From Actinomycetes bacterium (GTDB lineage: Bacteria > Actinomycetota > Acidimicrobiia > Acidimicrobiales > Acidimicrobiaceae), in contig JAKBGL010000015.1 of assembly GCA_021833085.1 (NCBI GenBank), forward strand, positions 1-15,354: a stretch of DNA of 15,354 bases, given 5' to 3'. The notes under the pieces are model-generated. The model was not told the origin of the DNA. It saw nothing but the letters and a program-made list of their open reading frames with translations, and made no database searches. The first letter of the stretch is position 1. Each line of letters starts with the position of its first letter. This document shows positions 6,235 to 12,953 of this stretch, piece after piece. The position numbers were made by a program, and so were the translations under genes.

Positions 6235-7551
6235 ATGACGGCCAAAACTAGTATCCACGCTGGAATCCGGTCGTTGTCGCGCTCTAGGCTCACGACCGAT
6301 ACCAAGAAAATTCTCACAGACAACCTTCTCGCTACGTTCGCTACGACGATCGCCGGACTCCTTGGATTCTTCTTACAGGCGCTTGTAAGCCACACCTTGG
6401 AGCCAGTCAAGTTTGGAGCGGCTTTCGCACTGATTAGCTTCTATAGCATCATTGTACGTCCTGCTGCAACCGTTGGTCGCTTAGTAGCATGGCGAACTAG
6501 CAGCGAGGTGGCGTCAGACAAAGGTTCCAAAACTGAAGGTAATACTGTACTCAGAGTCACAATAAAGTGGCTTTTGATTATCGGAGTCGTTCTCTCAGGT
6601 CTCTCAATCCTAGCAGGTAAGACAATCGGCGGCTATATTCACCTTACAACTACAGATATCATCCTTGCCTCTTTATCAGTACCCTTTCTACTCGCATTTC
6701 AGCCTCTCTTAGGCGCCTTACAGGGAGATCGAAGATTCAAAGCTTGGAGTTCTCTAAACATAGTTCTGCCACTCAGCTATGTGCTCCTTGTTGTAGTGCT
6801 AGTCTTTCCCTTTGGAGTAGCAGGCGTAATCGGCGGAGTAACCTTAGGATCGGCTATCTCCTTCTTCATTGGGCTCTACATTCTTCGCCGCAGTATATGG
6901 TCGACCGACCGAAGCAAGGCGGAACTCCAACTCGGGAAGTACCTGCCGTTTCTAACCACAGGCCTTGCTACAACACTCACAGTTGGAGTATTTATCAGTG
7001 CGGACGTCATCGTAGTTCAACATTTCTTTAACCGAACTATCGCAGGTCAGTACGCTATCGTCGCTGTCATAGGTAACGCCTTGTTCTCTGTTGCAGGAGG
7101 AGTACTTAGCGCAACTTTCCCAAGTATTGTGGCCCGACAGACCCGTCATCAAAGTACGGTACCCATTTTATTAGGAACTCTCAGCGTATTCATACTCGTT
7201 ACGATCACTGGGGCAACGGCAATTCAAGCACTCGGGGAGCCGATCCTGCGTATCGTTGGCGGTACAAAGTACATCGGAGCAGCTAGCTTTATCGGATGGT
7301 ACTCCTTGGGCATGGGAATGTTAAGCTGGGCAACGATACTAATTCACACACAACAAGCTCGAAATAGGATGCATTTGCTTTGGATTCTCCTGCCTGCGCT
7401 AGCAGCAAGGATAAGCCTCTTGCTTCTTTTCCATCGATCCATAATGATGGTAGTGACAGTATCTGACACCTTAGTCTTCTTGCTTTGCATCGTACTTTTC
7501 ATAACCTATATGCTCGACGAAGCTAAGCTTCAACGAGGTGCACGTTTATGA
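6235..7551 (+). CDS. Polysaccharide flippase, Wzx/MOP superfamily
   Basis: An integral membrane protein of 438 residues with about 12 hydrophobic segments. It begins at a short basic N-terminus (RSLSRSRLTTDTKK, about 12-25) followed by TM1 (LLATFATTIAGLLGFFLQALVS, 31-52). The pattern after TM1 (TLEPVKFGAAFALISFYSII) matches the PexxG-type loop of O-antigen and exopolysaccharide flippases. Such proteins turn undecaprenyl-diphosphate-linked oligosaccharides, or related glycolipids, from the cytoplasmic to the outer leaflet. ATG 6235 lies 9 nt after the sulfotransferase stop and has only a weak binding site, which suggests translational coupling. The TGA stop is inside an ATGA at 7548-7551. In this locus the likely cargo is the glycan acted on by the sulfotransferase and glycosyltransferases. 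MATE or MviN-type function is less likely because of the neighbours. Confidence 0.82.
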   Translation: MTAKTSIHAGIRSLSRSRLTTDTKKILTDNLLATFATTIAGLLGFFLQALVSHTLEPVKFGAAFALISFYSIIVRPAATVGRLVAWRTSSEVASDKGSKTEGNTVLRVTIKWLLIIGVVLSGLSILAGKTIGGYIHLTTTDIILASLSVPFLLAFQPLLGALQGDRRFKAWSSLNIVLPLSYVLLVVVLVFPFGVAGVIGGVTLGSAISFFIGLYILRRSIWSTDRSKAELQLGKYLPFLTTGLATTLTVGVFISADVIVVQHFFNRTIAGQYAIVAVIGNALFSVAGGVLSATFPSIVARQTRHQSTVPILLGTLSVFILVTITGATAIQALGEPILRIVGGTKYIGAASFIGWYSLGMGMLSWATILIHTQQARNRMHLLWILLPALAARISLLLLFHRSIMMVVTVSDTLVFLLCIVLFITYMLDEAKLQRGARL

Positions 7552-7604
7552 CTATCCGAAGAGATCACGTTCTAGTACAGATATGGGAAGATACTCAATG
7601 CTGA
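7548..7604 (+). CDS. Tiny overlapping ORF after the flippase, 18 aa
   Basis: An ATG overlaps the flippase stop codon as ATGA and opens an 18-codon frame (MTIRRDHVLVQIWEDTQC). No family is recognisable. Its stop at 7602-7604 lies just past the start of the next small ORF at 7598. It could be a translation-coupling leader rather than a gene with a peptide product. The ATGA overlap may also be chance. Confidence 0.25.
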   Translation: MTIRRDHVLVQIWEDTQC

Positions 7605-7687
7605 GGCTTAACTTAGACTATACAGCTCTAAAACATCGATTGAAACACTCGCGGCCCTTTGGACGTCTATCAAATGTTGGAGACTGA
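7598..7687 (+). CDS. Small basic ORF overlapping the GT-C gene start, 29 aa
   Basis: ATG at 7598 follows GGGAAG (7585-7590) at a 7-nt gap, the best ribosome binding site between 7551 and the GT-C gene. The frame encodes 29 residues rich in Arg, Lys and His (MLRLNLDYTALKHRLKHSR...). It overlaps the likely starts of the large protein at 7659/7674 in a different frame and ends at TGA 7685-7687. It may couple translation of the large gene, which itself lacks a good binding site. A +1 shift in this overlap, natural or from a sequencing error, would fuse it to the large protein. Confidence 0.3.
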   Translation: MLRLNLDYTALKHRLKHSRPFGRLSNVGD

Positions 7688-10600
7688 AGATCGCACGAGT
7701 CGGCTCAAAAACTTTCTCCTTTCACGAACTGAGTGGACAGTAACTCAACCAAAACGAGTTGCTATTGTCTTGGGCATCTTAGGACTCGCGATGCGATACT
7801 CCTGGTTGAGTACTTCGCCTTTAGTTGCAGGAGACCAAGGATGGTCTTCGATCTCTCGTCTAAAGACCTACTTTCCATGGCCTAGCATCTGGGACAGCAC
7901 TGACGGACTTGGGGGCATCAACGCGACCTTCAACTCCTTCAGATACCCTACGTATGCGATCGAAGGTTGGATGGCTCACTTTGGGGCTCATTGGTGGTTA
8001 ATCGAACGGGTCGTGCTTTATATGCCAGATGCCATTCTCATACCGATCGCAGGATGGTACATTGCTCGAGAGTTTGTTGGACGTAGTCGATGGTCTCTTT
8101 TGGGAGCGTTAATCTTTGCCTCAAGCACCTATCTACTAATTGAAAGTAGTAGCGAAGTACCTCTGGCGTTAGGGGCTGCTATCGGATGTTTCGCTTTAGT
8201 CACCTTCATCCGTTCTCTCAAGCAACTCTCGATAAAGTGGGCTGTAATAACGAGTCTCCTTATGGCTATCGACTCTAGCGTAGACATAAGACCGACATTT
8301 ATCTCAGCTCTTATGATGGGACTTTACTTCCTAGTTATCTCCCTCACAGATCCAACTTGGAAGACAGTAACGAAGCGCCTGGGCGTCTCAGCACTGGCTG
8401 GATCACTTTACTTGATTACTCAGCTGTTTTGGCTTCTACCCCTCATCGCGTACGGAACAAACTCGCAACTACCCATAGCAAAGCAGCCAGACTTTAACAT
8501 TGCAACGTTACCTCACTCCTTTACTGGAGTTATCGCTTGGTGGACCGGCGCAAACCCAGCACCATACGTTGAAGGTATATTAAACCCCACATTCATGGTA
8601 CTTCCACTCGCTGCATTTATCGTTCTCCTTCGTAAGCAAGTAAGTGCCGAGACTCTATGGCTCGCTCTCTGCGCAATTATTTTTGCATTTTTAGGGAAAA
8701 CCAACACCGCACCGTTTGGCAACATCTACAACTGGATGTTCTCGCATCTTCCTGCGTTCAACCTCTTCAGAGAGGGGTCGAAGTTTCTCTACCCAGTAGT
8801 GGCAGCTTACGGAGCACTTATACCGCTGGCGATGAAGTACATGAGCGAATCTGCAAGAACCGCAGGTAAACGAGTCAGGCACCTCTTGACCGTCTCGCAG
8901 ATGTCTATGTTGGCAACGATAGTAATGCTAAGTGGAGCTTGTATCTGGACTATGTTGGATGGATCTCTACTTGCCACAACCGTCCCGACCCAGGAGCCTT
9001 CGTCTTTTGTACAGCTAACGAATCAGTTAAACAAAGACAAATCTCCAGGTCAACTCCTGTGGTTTGGTGGACCCGTATTTCGAACGAAAAACGGGGACTT
9101 ACACAGCTATAACATAGCCTCGCCAAGGCATCCGTTCGACCAACTAAATGGAAATACCCAGTCACTTATACCAGCAGCCGACGATCCATTTCAGAACTTC
9201 TGCCCTGTACATTCACAGCCATACTGCTACGTCAACTCAACACTTCTTCCTTACCTTCTGAGTCAAACAGACACCACCTACGTGGTCGTTCCAAAAGGCG
9301 GTGCAATCGGAAGTCTGCCCGGAACAGCCACCAGTGTTTGGTTGAGACAGCAAGTTACTAAGGTCTATGGGGCACCCTACACTCTAGGCTCAGGGACGAC
9401 TGCAATATATGTTTGGCACCTAAGGCCAAAACTTAAGCCGGCGCAGGTGAGCGCTTATGGAGCAGTTGGCCTCGTCAACTCTGGACCTTGGTCGTTGCAA
9501 AGTATCATTCCCGGTCTTCAGTTGCTTCATGTTCCTGCGGTGTACGAACAGACTTATAGTGAAGCAACACTTCCTTCAGCGCCAAGCTCCCTTCCTGATG
9601 CCATAGATATCTCACCTTTTATGAACGGCGGTGTGACACTTCGTAAACAAGAGAAAGTCGTACTGCTTATAAACTCTAAGGTCGGAAAGGTAGAGGTACT
9701 TGTAAGGGGACACGACCACACATTATCTCAAATCCCTCATCCATACAATCACTCGACATGGGGAGTCTATGGTCCGTTAAGCTTGCCGAGTGGATACTCG
9801 TCACTAACAGTAGTAGGGAACGAGTCGATTGGACCGGTGGTTCAGTGGTCTCCACTAGCAAAGAATCAGCTTTCAGCATCGGTCTATCGACCAAAGAAGA
9901 TCCACTTCGTTCCAAACCAAGAGACTTTATCTGCCCCGGCACCGAGTCAAAAGTACCACTGGATCGCTCTAAATATAGACTACGACAAGGGGTGGTTACT
10001 TGGAGGGCAACGGCCTACCGTTTTAGATGGTGGACTCTTCAACCTGTACTATCAACCATACATACACTCCAAGGTTCTAACGTTTCAGTTTCTGACTCAC
10101 CCTGCTGAGATGGTAGGTCTAGTCGTTTCAGCGCTTACGATTAGCGTTTTGATTGCATTTTTGATTTTCCGCCGTCGCAAGAACAAAGACTCTAACACCT
10201 CGGGAAACGTAATCAAAGAGATCGAGGTCGAACTCACCGAAAGCACTCTAGCGACGCGAGTAGCAGCTATAGCTGTGTCTTTTCTAGTAGCTACCCTGTT
10301 GCTACAGGCCTACACTTACTATGGTATTCCTTCTAAGCTCCCGTCGTTGGCAATCTCCCAGGATCCATACCTGCTCAACACGGACTTTGCAACTATCGCA
10401 ATACTCCTCCTTAGCATATCTATACTCCTTCGACTCGGTCGTCCACTAACCACAGCTCTCGACCGGTCATTTACACTTCTTCCACGGGCAAAAAGGAGCC
10501 GTACCCCTATCGCTCTCACAATGGTATCGATGCTTGTGCTAAGTTCATGCGGGACTAGTCCATATCAAAACGGAATTAGCGCACTCACCACGGCACAGAA

Positions 10601-11555
10601 CGCGGGACAACCGTCAGATACGATCTTAGGGAGCAGCCTCGAGGCTGCACGTCAGGCTTTCGTCGCTAAAGATGCACTAACATGCATACAGGGTTACACC
10701 GCTGCTCTTTATTCATTTCCGAGCGATGCATCAATATATTCGGGCAGATCGCAGTGCTACGATAGTCAAGGCGTCCGCCTTACTGACGCTGCTCTGAACG
10801 ATATAACAAGAGCGAATCAACTTGCACCCACCAATCCAGATATCGAGTTCCAGCTCGCACAGAGCCTTCAAAGTGTCGGAGAAATCGCGACCTCAGAGTC
10901 GGCGTATTTAGACCTCGCTCAACTGCCAGACTCTTCTCCTCAACTTATTCGGGATGCCGTCGACGGACTCATCCAGATTCATAAATTTAGCGCCGCCTCT
11001 AAAGCTTTAAAGATCGAACTAGCACGATTCCCAAACGATCCCATAAGCTATCTCGCTCGAAGTGATCTCCAGATTGCGCAGTACAACGAGAATGGAGCAC
11101 TCAAATCTACCCAAAGAGCCCAAACACTTGCAGCTTCAAGCACTACAAATCAAGCGACTGTCAGCGCATACATCTGCAACTTAGAGATCCAGAGAATACG
11201 GCTCCGGAGTGCAGAAGCTAGTTGTCAAATCGCTCTAAAAGATGGTCTTGCCACATCTGGTATCTGGGGAAACCTCGCCGTTGTTGCGGCGGATCAAGGT
11301 AACTTCAAAAAGGCTATAGCTCTTATGAACTCCGCAATTGGGGCCTTTGTCGCAAATGTCGGACCCTACGCTCAACCTAGTGGAGTCACTGGCTTCGGTC
11401 TGTCAAGTCTCATTACAACTAAGGGAGAGTTTTACGTCGAAGAAGGACAACCGAACAAGGGAATTAGTGACTTTCAACTGGCTCTGAAAGATCTACCTCC
11501 AAGCTCTCCGGACTTCCAGGCGGTAATAGAGGCTGATATCCAATCAGCCCAGTAG
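7674..11555 (+). CDS. YfhO/GT-C-like membrane glycosyltransferase fused to a C-terminal TPR-like domain
   Basis: A protein of about 1,293 residues. Residues 28-45 form TM1. AGDQGW (52-57) follows in the first outer loop, where GT-C enzymes carry a catalytic Asp (D54). About ten more hydrophobic segments run to about 430, with FREGSKF at 365-371. A soluble outer region covers about 440-805, with C510/C518 near its start and, at its end, a YfhO-like stretch with DYDKGW (about 769-774). Hydrophobic segments follow at about 810-832, 862-883, 903-921 and 944-958. The last resembles a lipoprotein signal (KRSR, then a hydrophobic run, then LSSC with C959). About 335 TPR-like alpha-helical residues finish the protein, with C1004, C1028, C1168 and C1184. 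GT-C enzymes use polyprenyl-phosphate sugars outside the membrane. Start codon is uncertain: ATG 7674 or TTG 7659, neither with a strong binding site. The reading frame is intact throughout. The donor and acceptor are unknown. Confidence 0.8.
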   Translation: MLETEDRTSRLKNFLLSRTEWTVTQPKRVAIVLGILGLAMRYSWLSTSPLVAGDQGWSSISRLKTYFPWPSIWDSTDGLGGINATFNSFRYPTYAIEGWMAHFGAHWWLIERVVLYMPDAILIPIAGWYIAREFVGRSRWSLLGALIFASSTYLLIESSSEVPLALGAAIGCFALVTFIRSLKQLSIKWAVITSLLMAIDSSVDIRPTFISALMMGLYFLVISLTDPTWKTVTKRLGVSALAGSLYLITQLFWLLPLIAYGTNSQLPIAKQPDFNIATLPHSFTGVIAWWTGANPAPYVEGILNPTFMVLPLAAFIVLLRKQVSAETLWLALCAIIFAFLGKTNTAPFGNIYNWMFSHLPAFNLFREGSKFLYPVVAAYGALIPLAMKYMSESARTAGKRVRHLLTVSQMSMLATIVMLSGACIWTMLDGSLLATTVPTQEPSSFVQLTNQLNKDKSPGQLLWFGGPVFRTKNGDLHSYNIASPRHPFDQLNGNTQSLIPAADDPFQNFCPVHSQPYCYVNSTLLPYLLSQTDTTYVVVPKGGAIGSLPGTATSVWLRQQVTKVYGAPYTLGSGTTAIYVWHLRPKLKPAQVSAYGAVGLVNSGPWSLQSIIPGLQLLHVPAVYEQTYSEATLPSAPSSLPDAIDISPFMNGGVTLRKQEKVVLLINSKVGKVEVLVRGHDHTLSQIPHPYNHSTWGVYGPLSLPSGYSSLTVVGNESIGPVVQWSPLAKNQLSASVYRPKKIHFVPNQETLSAPAPSQKYHWIALNIDYDKGWLLGGQRPTVLDGGLFNLYYQPYIHSKVLTFQFLTHPAEMVGLVVSALTISVLIAFLIFRRRKNKDSNTSGNVIKEIEVELTESTLATRVAAIAVSFLVATLLLQAYTYYGIPSKLPSLAISQDPYLLNTDFATIAILLLSISILLRLGRPLTTALDRSFTLLPRAKRSRTPIALTMVSMLVLSSCGTSPYQNGISALTTAQNAGQPSDTILGSSLEAARQAFVAKDALTCIQGYTAALYSFPSDASIYSGRSQCYDSQGVRLTDAALNDITRANQLAPTNPDIEFQLAQSLQSVGEIATSESAYLDLAQLPDSSPQLIRDAVDGLIQIHKFSAASKALKIELARFPNDPISYLARSDLQIAQYNENGALKSTQRAQTLAASSTTNQATVSAYICNLEIQRIRLRSAEASCQIALKDGLATSGIWGNLAVVAADQGNFKKAIALMNSAIGAFVANVGPYAQPSGVTGFGLSSLITTKGEFYVEEGQPNKGISDFQLALKDLPPSSPDFQAVIEADIQSAQ

Positions 11556-11814
11556 GCCTCTTTGCCATCACACAGTCAAGCATCTGCCAGGTCGAAGAGA
11601 TTGCGCAGCATCGCCGAGACACCTTTGTTAGCACTGGACAGTGCCCTAACCTTATGACGTGTTATTTATCGTGCGCTGAGCAGTTATTAGATCTAAAACA
11701 GGTTCCTACCAAAGAGTATGTCTAGATATTGGCGCCGAGTTGAAGGGGCTGACTCGATTCAGAGCGAAGTCACGACAACAGACACTAAAGCCTTTTTGAA
11801 GTCGATCATGTAAC
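11556..11814. other. Convergent intergenic region
   Basis: These 259 bp lie between two converging genes, the GT-C fusion and the ALG5-like GT2. Apart from the hairpin at 11627-11650 I see no gene, promoter or repeat in it. Confidence 0.5.
11627..11650. terminator. Hairpin between convergent genes, possible terminator
   Basis: GTTAG-CACTG-GA-CAGTG-CC-CTAAC forms a stem of two perfect 5-bp blocks with a 2-nt bulge and a 2-nt apex. It lies 72 nt after the GT-C stop. There is no U tract directly after it on either strand, so it is not a textbook intrinsic terminator. Actinobacterial terminators often lack a U tract, and the position between convergent genes fits termination. Confidence 0.4.
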
Positions 11815-12552
11815 TTAAGACCTCATAGTTATAACTCTACTTCGGGATTGAGCGAGTTGGCGTGACTTCAACTTCATTACGGCAAGAACCATTGAGACTC
11901 CGTCTCTTTTTACGTTTACCTTAGATCTTTCGTCATGGCTCCAGTGAACTCCCATCTCTAACACCGTAATACCTGTCCGTAGCGCGCTAGAGATAACCTC
12001 TACATCCCATGCAAATCCATTCTCTTTTGAGTCAAGGAGTATCCGATCCCATATCCATGAAGGAGCTACCTTAGCCCCACACTGCGTATCTTTAATGCCT
12101 GGACAAATGAGCATCTGCACAAACTTATTGAATGCTCTGCCTGCTAGTTCCCGCTTCTTTGACTCGTGTCTAATGACATGAGCATCAACATGCGATCGAG
12201 ATCCGATTACAAGTGCATCGAGGCTGTAACTTGTCGTAAATAATCGATTCAACTCCCTAAGCGGCGTAGCCAAATCTAAATCACAGAATCCAGCCAGTTC
12301 CGTATCAGAGTGAAGCAACCCTGACCTAAGTGCAGAACCCTTTCCTTCGTGTGGCCGTCGAAGCACACAGACTCGTCTTGATCCCGACTCCTCAATTATC
12401 ACATTAAGCTTCTCTAAAGTAGCGTCGCTAGATCCATCATCTACAAAGATCAAACGACTATCTTTCGACCAACTCTCTACAAAGTCAATCAAATGGAGTG
12501 CACACTCCCCAATTCTCCGCTCCTCATTGTACATCGGTACAACAAGCGTCAT
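11815..12552 (-). CDS. GT2 glycosyltransferase, ALG5/DPM1-like (polyprenyl-phosphate sugar synthase)
   Basis: A 245-residue GT-A fold enzyme. TLVVPMYNEERRI begins at residue 2. VDDGSSD (37-43) binds the nucleotide, and DLDLATP (91-97) holds the DXD metal site. Further ALG5-type marks are IKDTQCGAKVAP (153-164), FAWDVEVI (180-187) and the final VHWSHDERSKV (202-212), equal to the family's W-x(n)-SKV. Relatives transfer glucose or mannose from UDP-Glc or GDP-Man to dolichyl or polyprenyl phosphate. No membrane helix is present, so it is probably cytoplasmic and membrane-associated. The ATG at 12552 was chosen because AGGAG lies 5 nt upstream; the frame continues to an ATG at 12573 with no binding site. 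It is convergent with the GT-C gene. A polyprenyl-phosphate sugar made here would be a natural donor for that protein. Confidence 0.88.
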   Translation of the reverse strand: MTLVVPMYNEERRIGECALHLIDFVESWSKDSRLIFVDDGSSDATLEKLNVIIEESGSRRVCVLRRPHEGKGSALRSGLLHSDTELAGFCDLDLATPLRELNRLFTTSYSLDALVIGSRSHVDAHVIRHESKKRELAGRAFNKFVQMLICPGIKDTQCGAKVAPSWIWDRILLDSKENGFAWDVEVISSALRTGITVLEMGVHWSHDERSKVNVKRDGVSMVLAVMKLKSRQLAQSRSRVITMRS

Positions 12553-12690
12553 CGACACTCCTGTTATAGCCATAATTGGCCAACTTGAAAACTGGACCAG
12601 GCAATATCACGTTGTCTCTTAATCCCAATCTTCTTTTGACGACGTTGAAATATATATTTAGACTCCATCATCATTTGAAAATCCCTCCGC

Positions 12691-12704
12691 TGCGAATGTT
12701 CGCA
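12691..12704. repeat. 14-bp palindrome TGCGAA-TG-TTCGCA
   Basis: Perfect 6-bp arms around a 2-bp centre, immediately upstream of the -35 box at 12708 and about 140 bp upstream of the ALG5-like gene. It could regulate either direction. It resembles a LexA site only superficially, because that site has 4 bp, not 2, between the GAA and TTC halves. Confidence 0.35.
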
Positions 12705-12707
12705 TCA

Positions 12708-12735
12708 TTGACACGCAACCAAGCTCACTTATATT
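12708..12735 (+). promoter_or_regulatory. Near-consensus sigma-70-type promoter pointing rightward
   Basis: TTGACA (12708-12713) is a perfect -35 hexamer and TATATT (12730-12735) matches TATAAT at 5 of 6 positions, with a 16-bp spacer. Transcription would begin near 12742 and run toward the GT2-GT4 gene in antisense. No recognised gene lies downstream on this strand. Confidence 0.5.
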
Positions 12736-12738
12736 CCG

Positions 12739-12822
12739 ATGGTTCACAAACCAAGCAACACTGTTACTTTCAATTCAACAATGCCTCAATGCGCAACAAA
12801 GAAAGTAAGAGTGAAAAAATGA
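12739..12822 (+). CDS. Possible leaderless small ORF, 27 aa
   Basis: ATG at 12739 lies 3 nt after the -10 box of the rightward promoter, close to the expected start of transcription, so it could be read without a leader, as many actinobacterial mRNAs are. It encodes 27 residues with a basic end (TKKVRVKK) and stops at TGA 12820-12822. There is no upstream ribosome binding site and no known family. The transcript may instead be non-coding or antisense to the neighbouring gene. Confidence 0.2.
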   Translation: MVHKPSNTVTFNSTMPQCATKKVRVKK

Positions 12823-12953
12823 ACCCATACCTAAATATTTTCTAACTGATCGACACCTAGCCGCCACCAAGCAGTGAACCCCAGGAAGTAAACCTCGCCT
12901 AGTGTCCTTCTAGACGACTACGCCTCTTCAAACCCGCCAAAGCACATTCCGAT

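Larger units (their letters stand above)
12553..12953. other. AT-rich 401-bp intergenic region
   Basis: This lies between two leftward glycosyltransferase genes and is AT-rich. It must hold the leftward promoter of the ALG5-like gene, but I could not find a convincing -35/-10 pair on that strand; the TATATATTTA at 12651-12660 is a candidate AT-rich core. It also holds a 14-bp palindrome, a near-consensus rightward promoter and a short possible leaderless ORF. An 89-codon rightward frame at 12576-12845 lacks a binding site and protein-like composition. Confidence 0.5.

Noticed and set aside
6952..7152. Reverse-strand ORF inside the flippase gene, and similar long reverse frames in the other genes
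   Set aside because: These are shadows of well-supported coding frames with no binding sites or domains of their own.
12691..12704. LexA/SOS box at the TGCGAA-TG-TTCGCA palindrome
   Set aside because: The actinobacterial and Bacillus LexA site needs 4 bp between GAAC and GTTC; here there are 2 bp between GAA and TTC.
12576..12845. 89-codon rightward ORF between the two leftward glycosyltransferase genes
   Set aside because: No ribosome binding site, AT-driven composition rich in Asn, Lys and Leu, no motif, and its start lies upstream of the only promoter seen on that strand.
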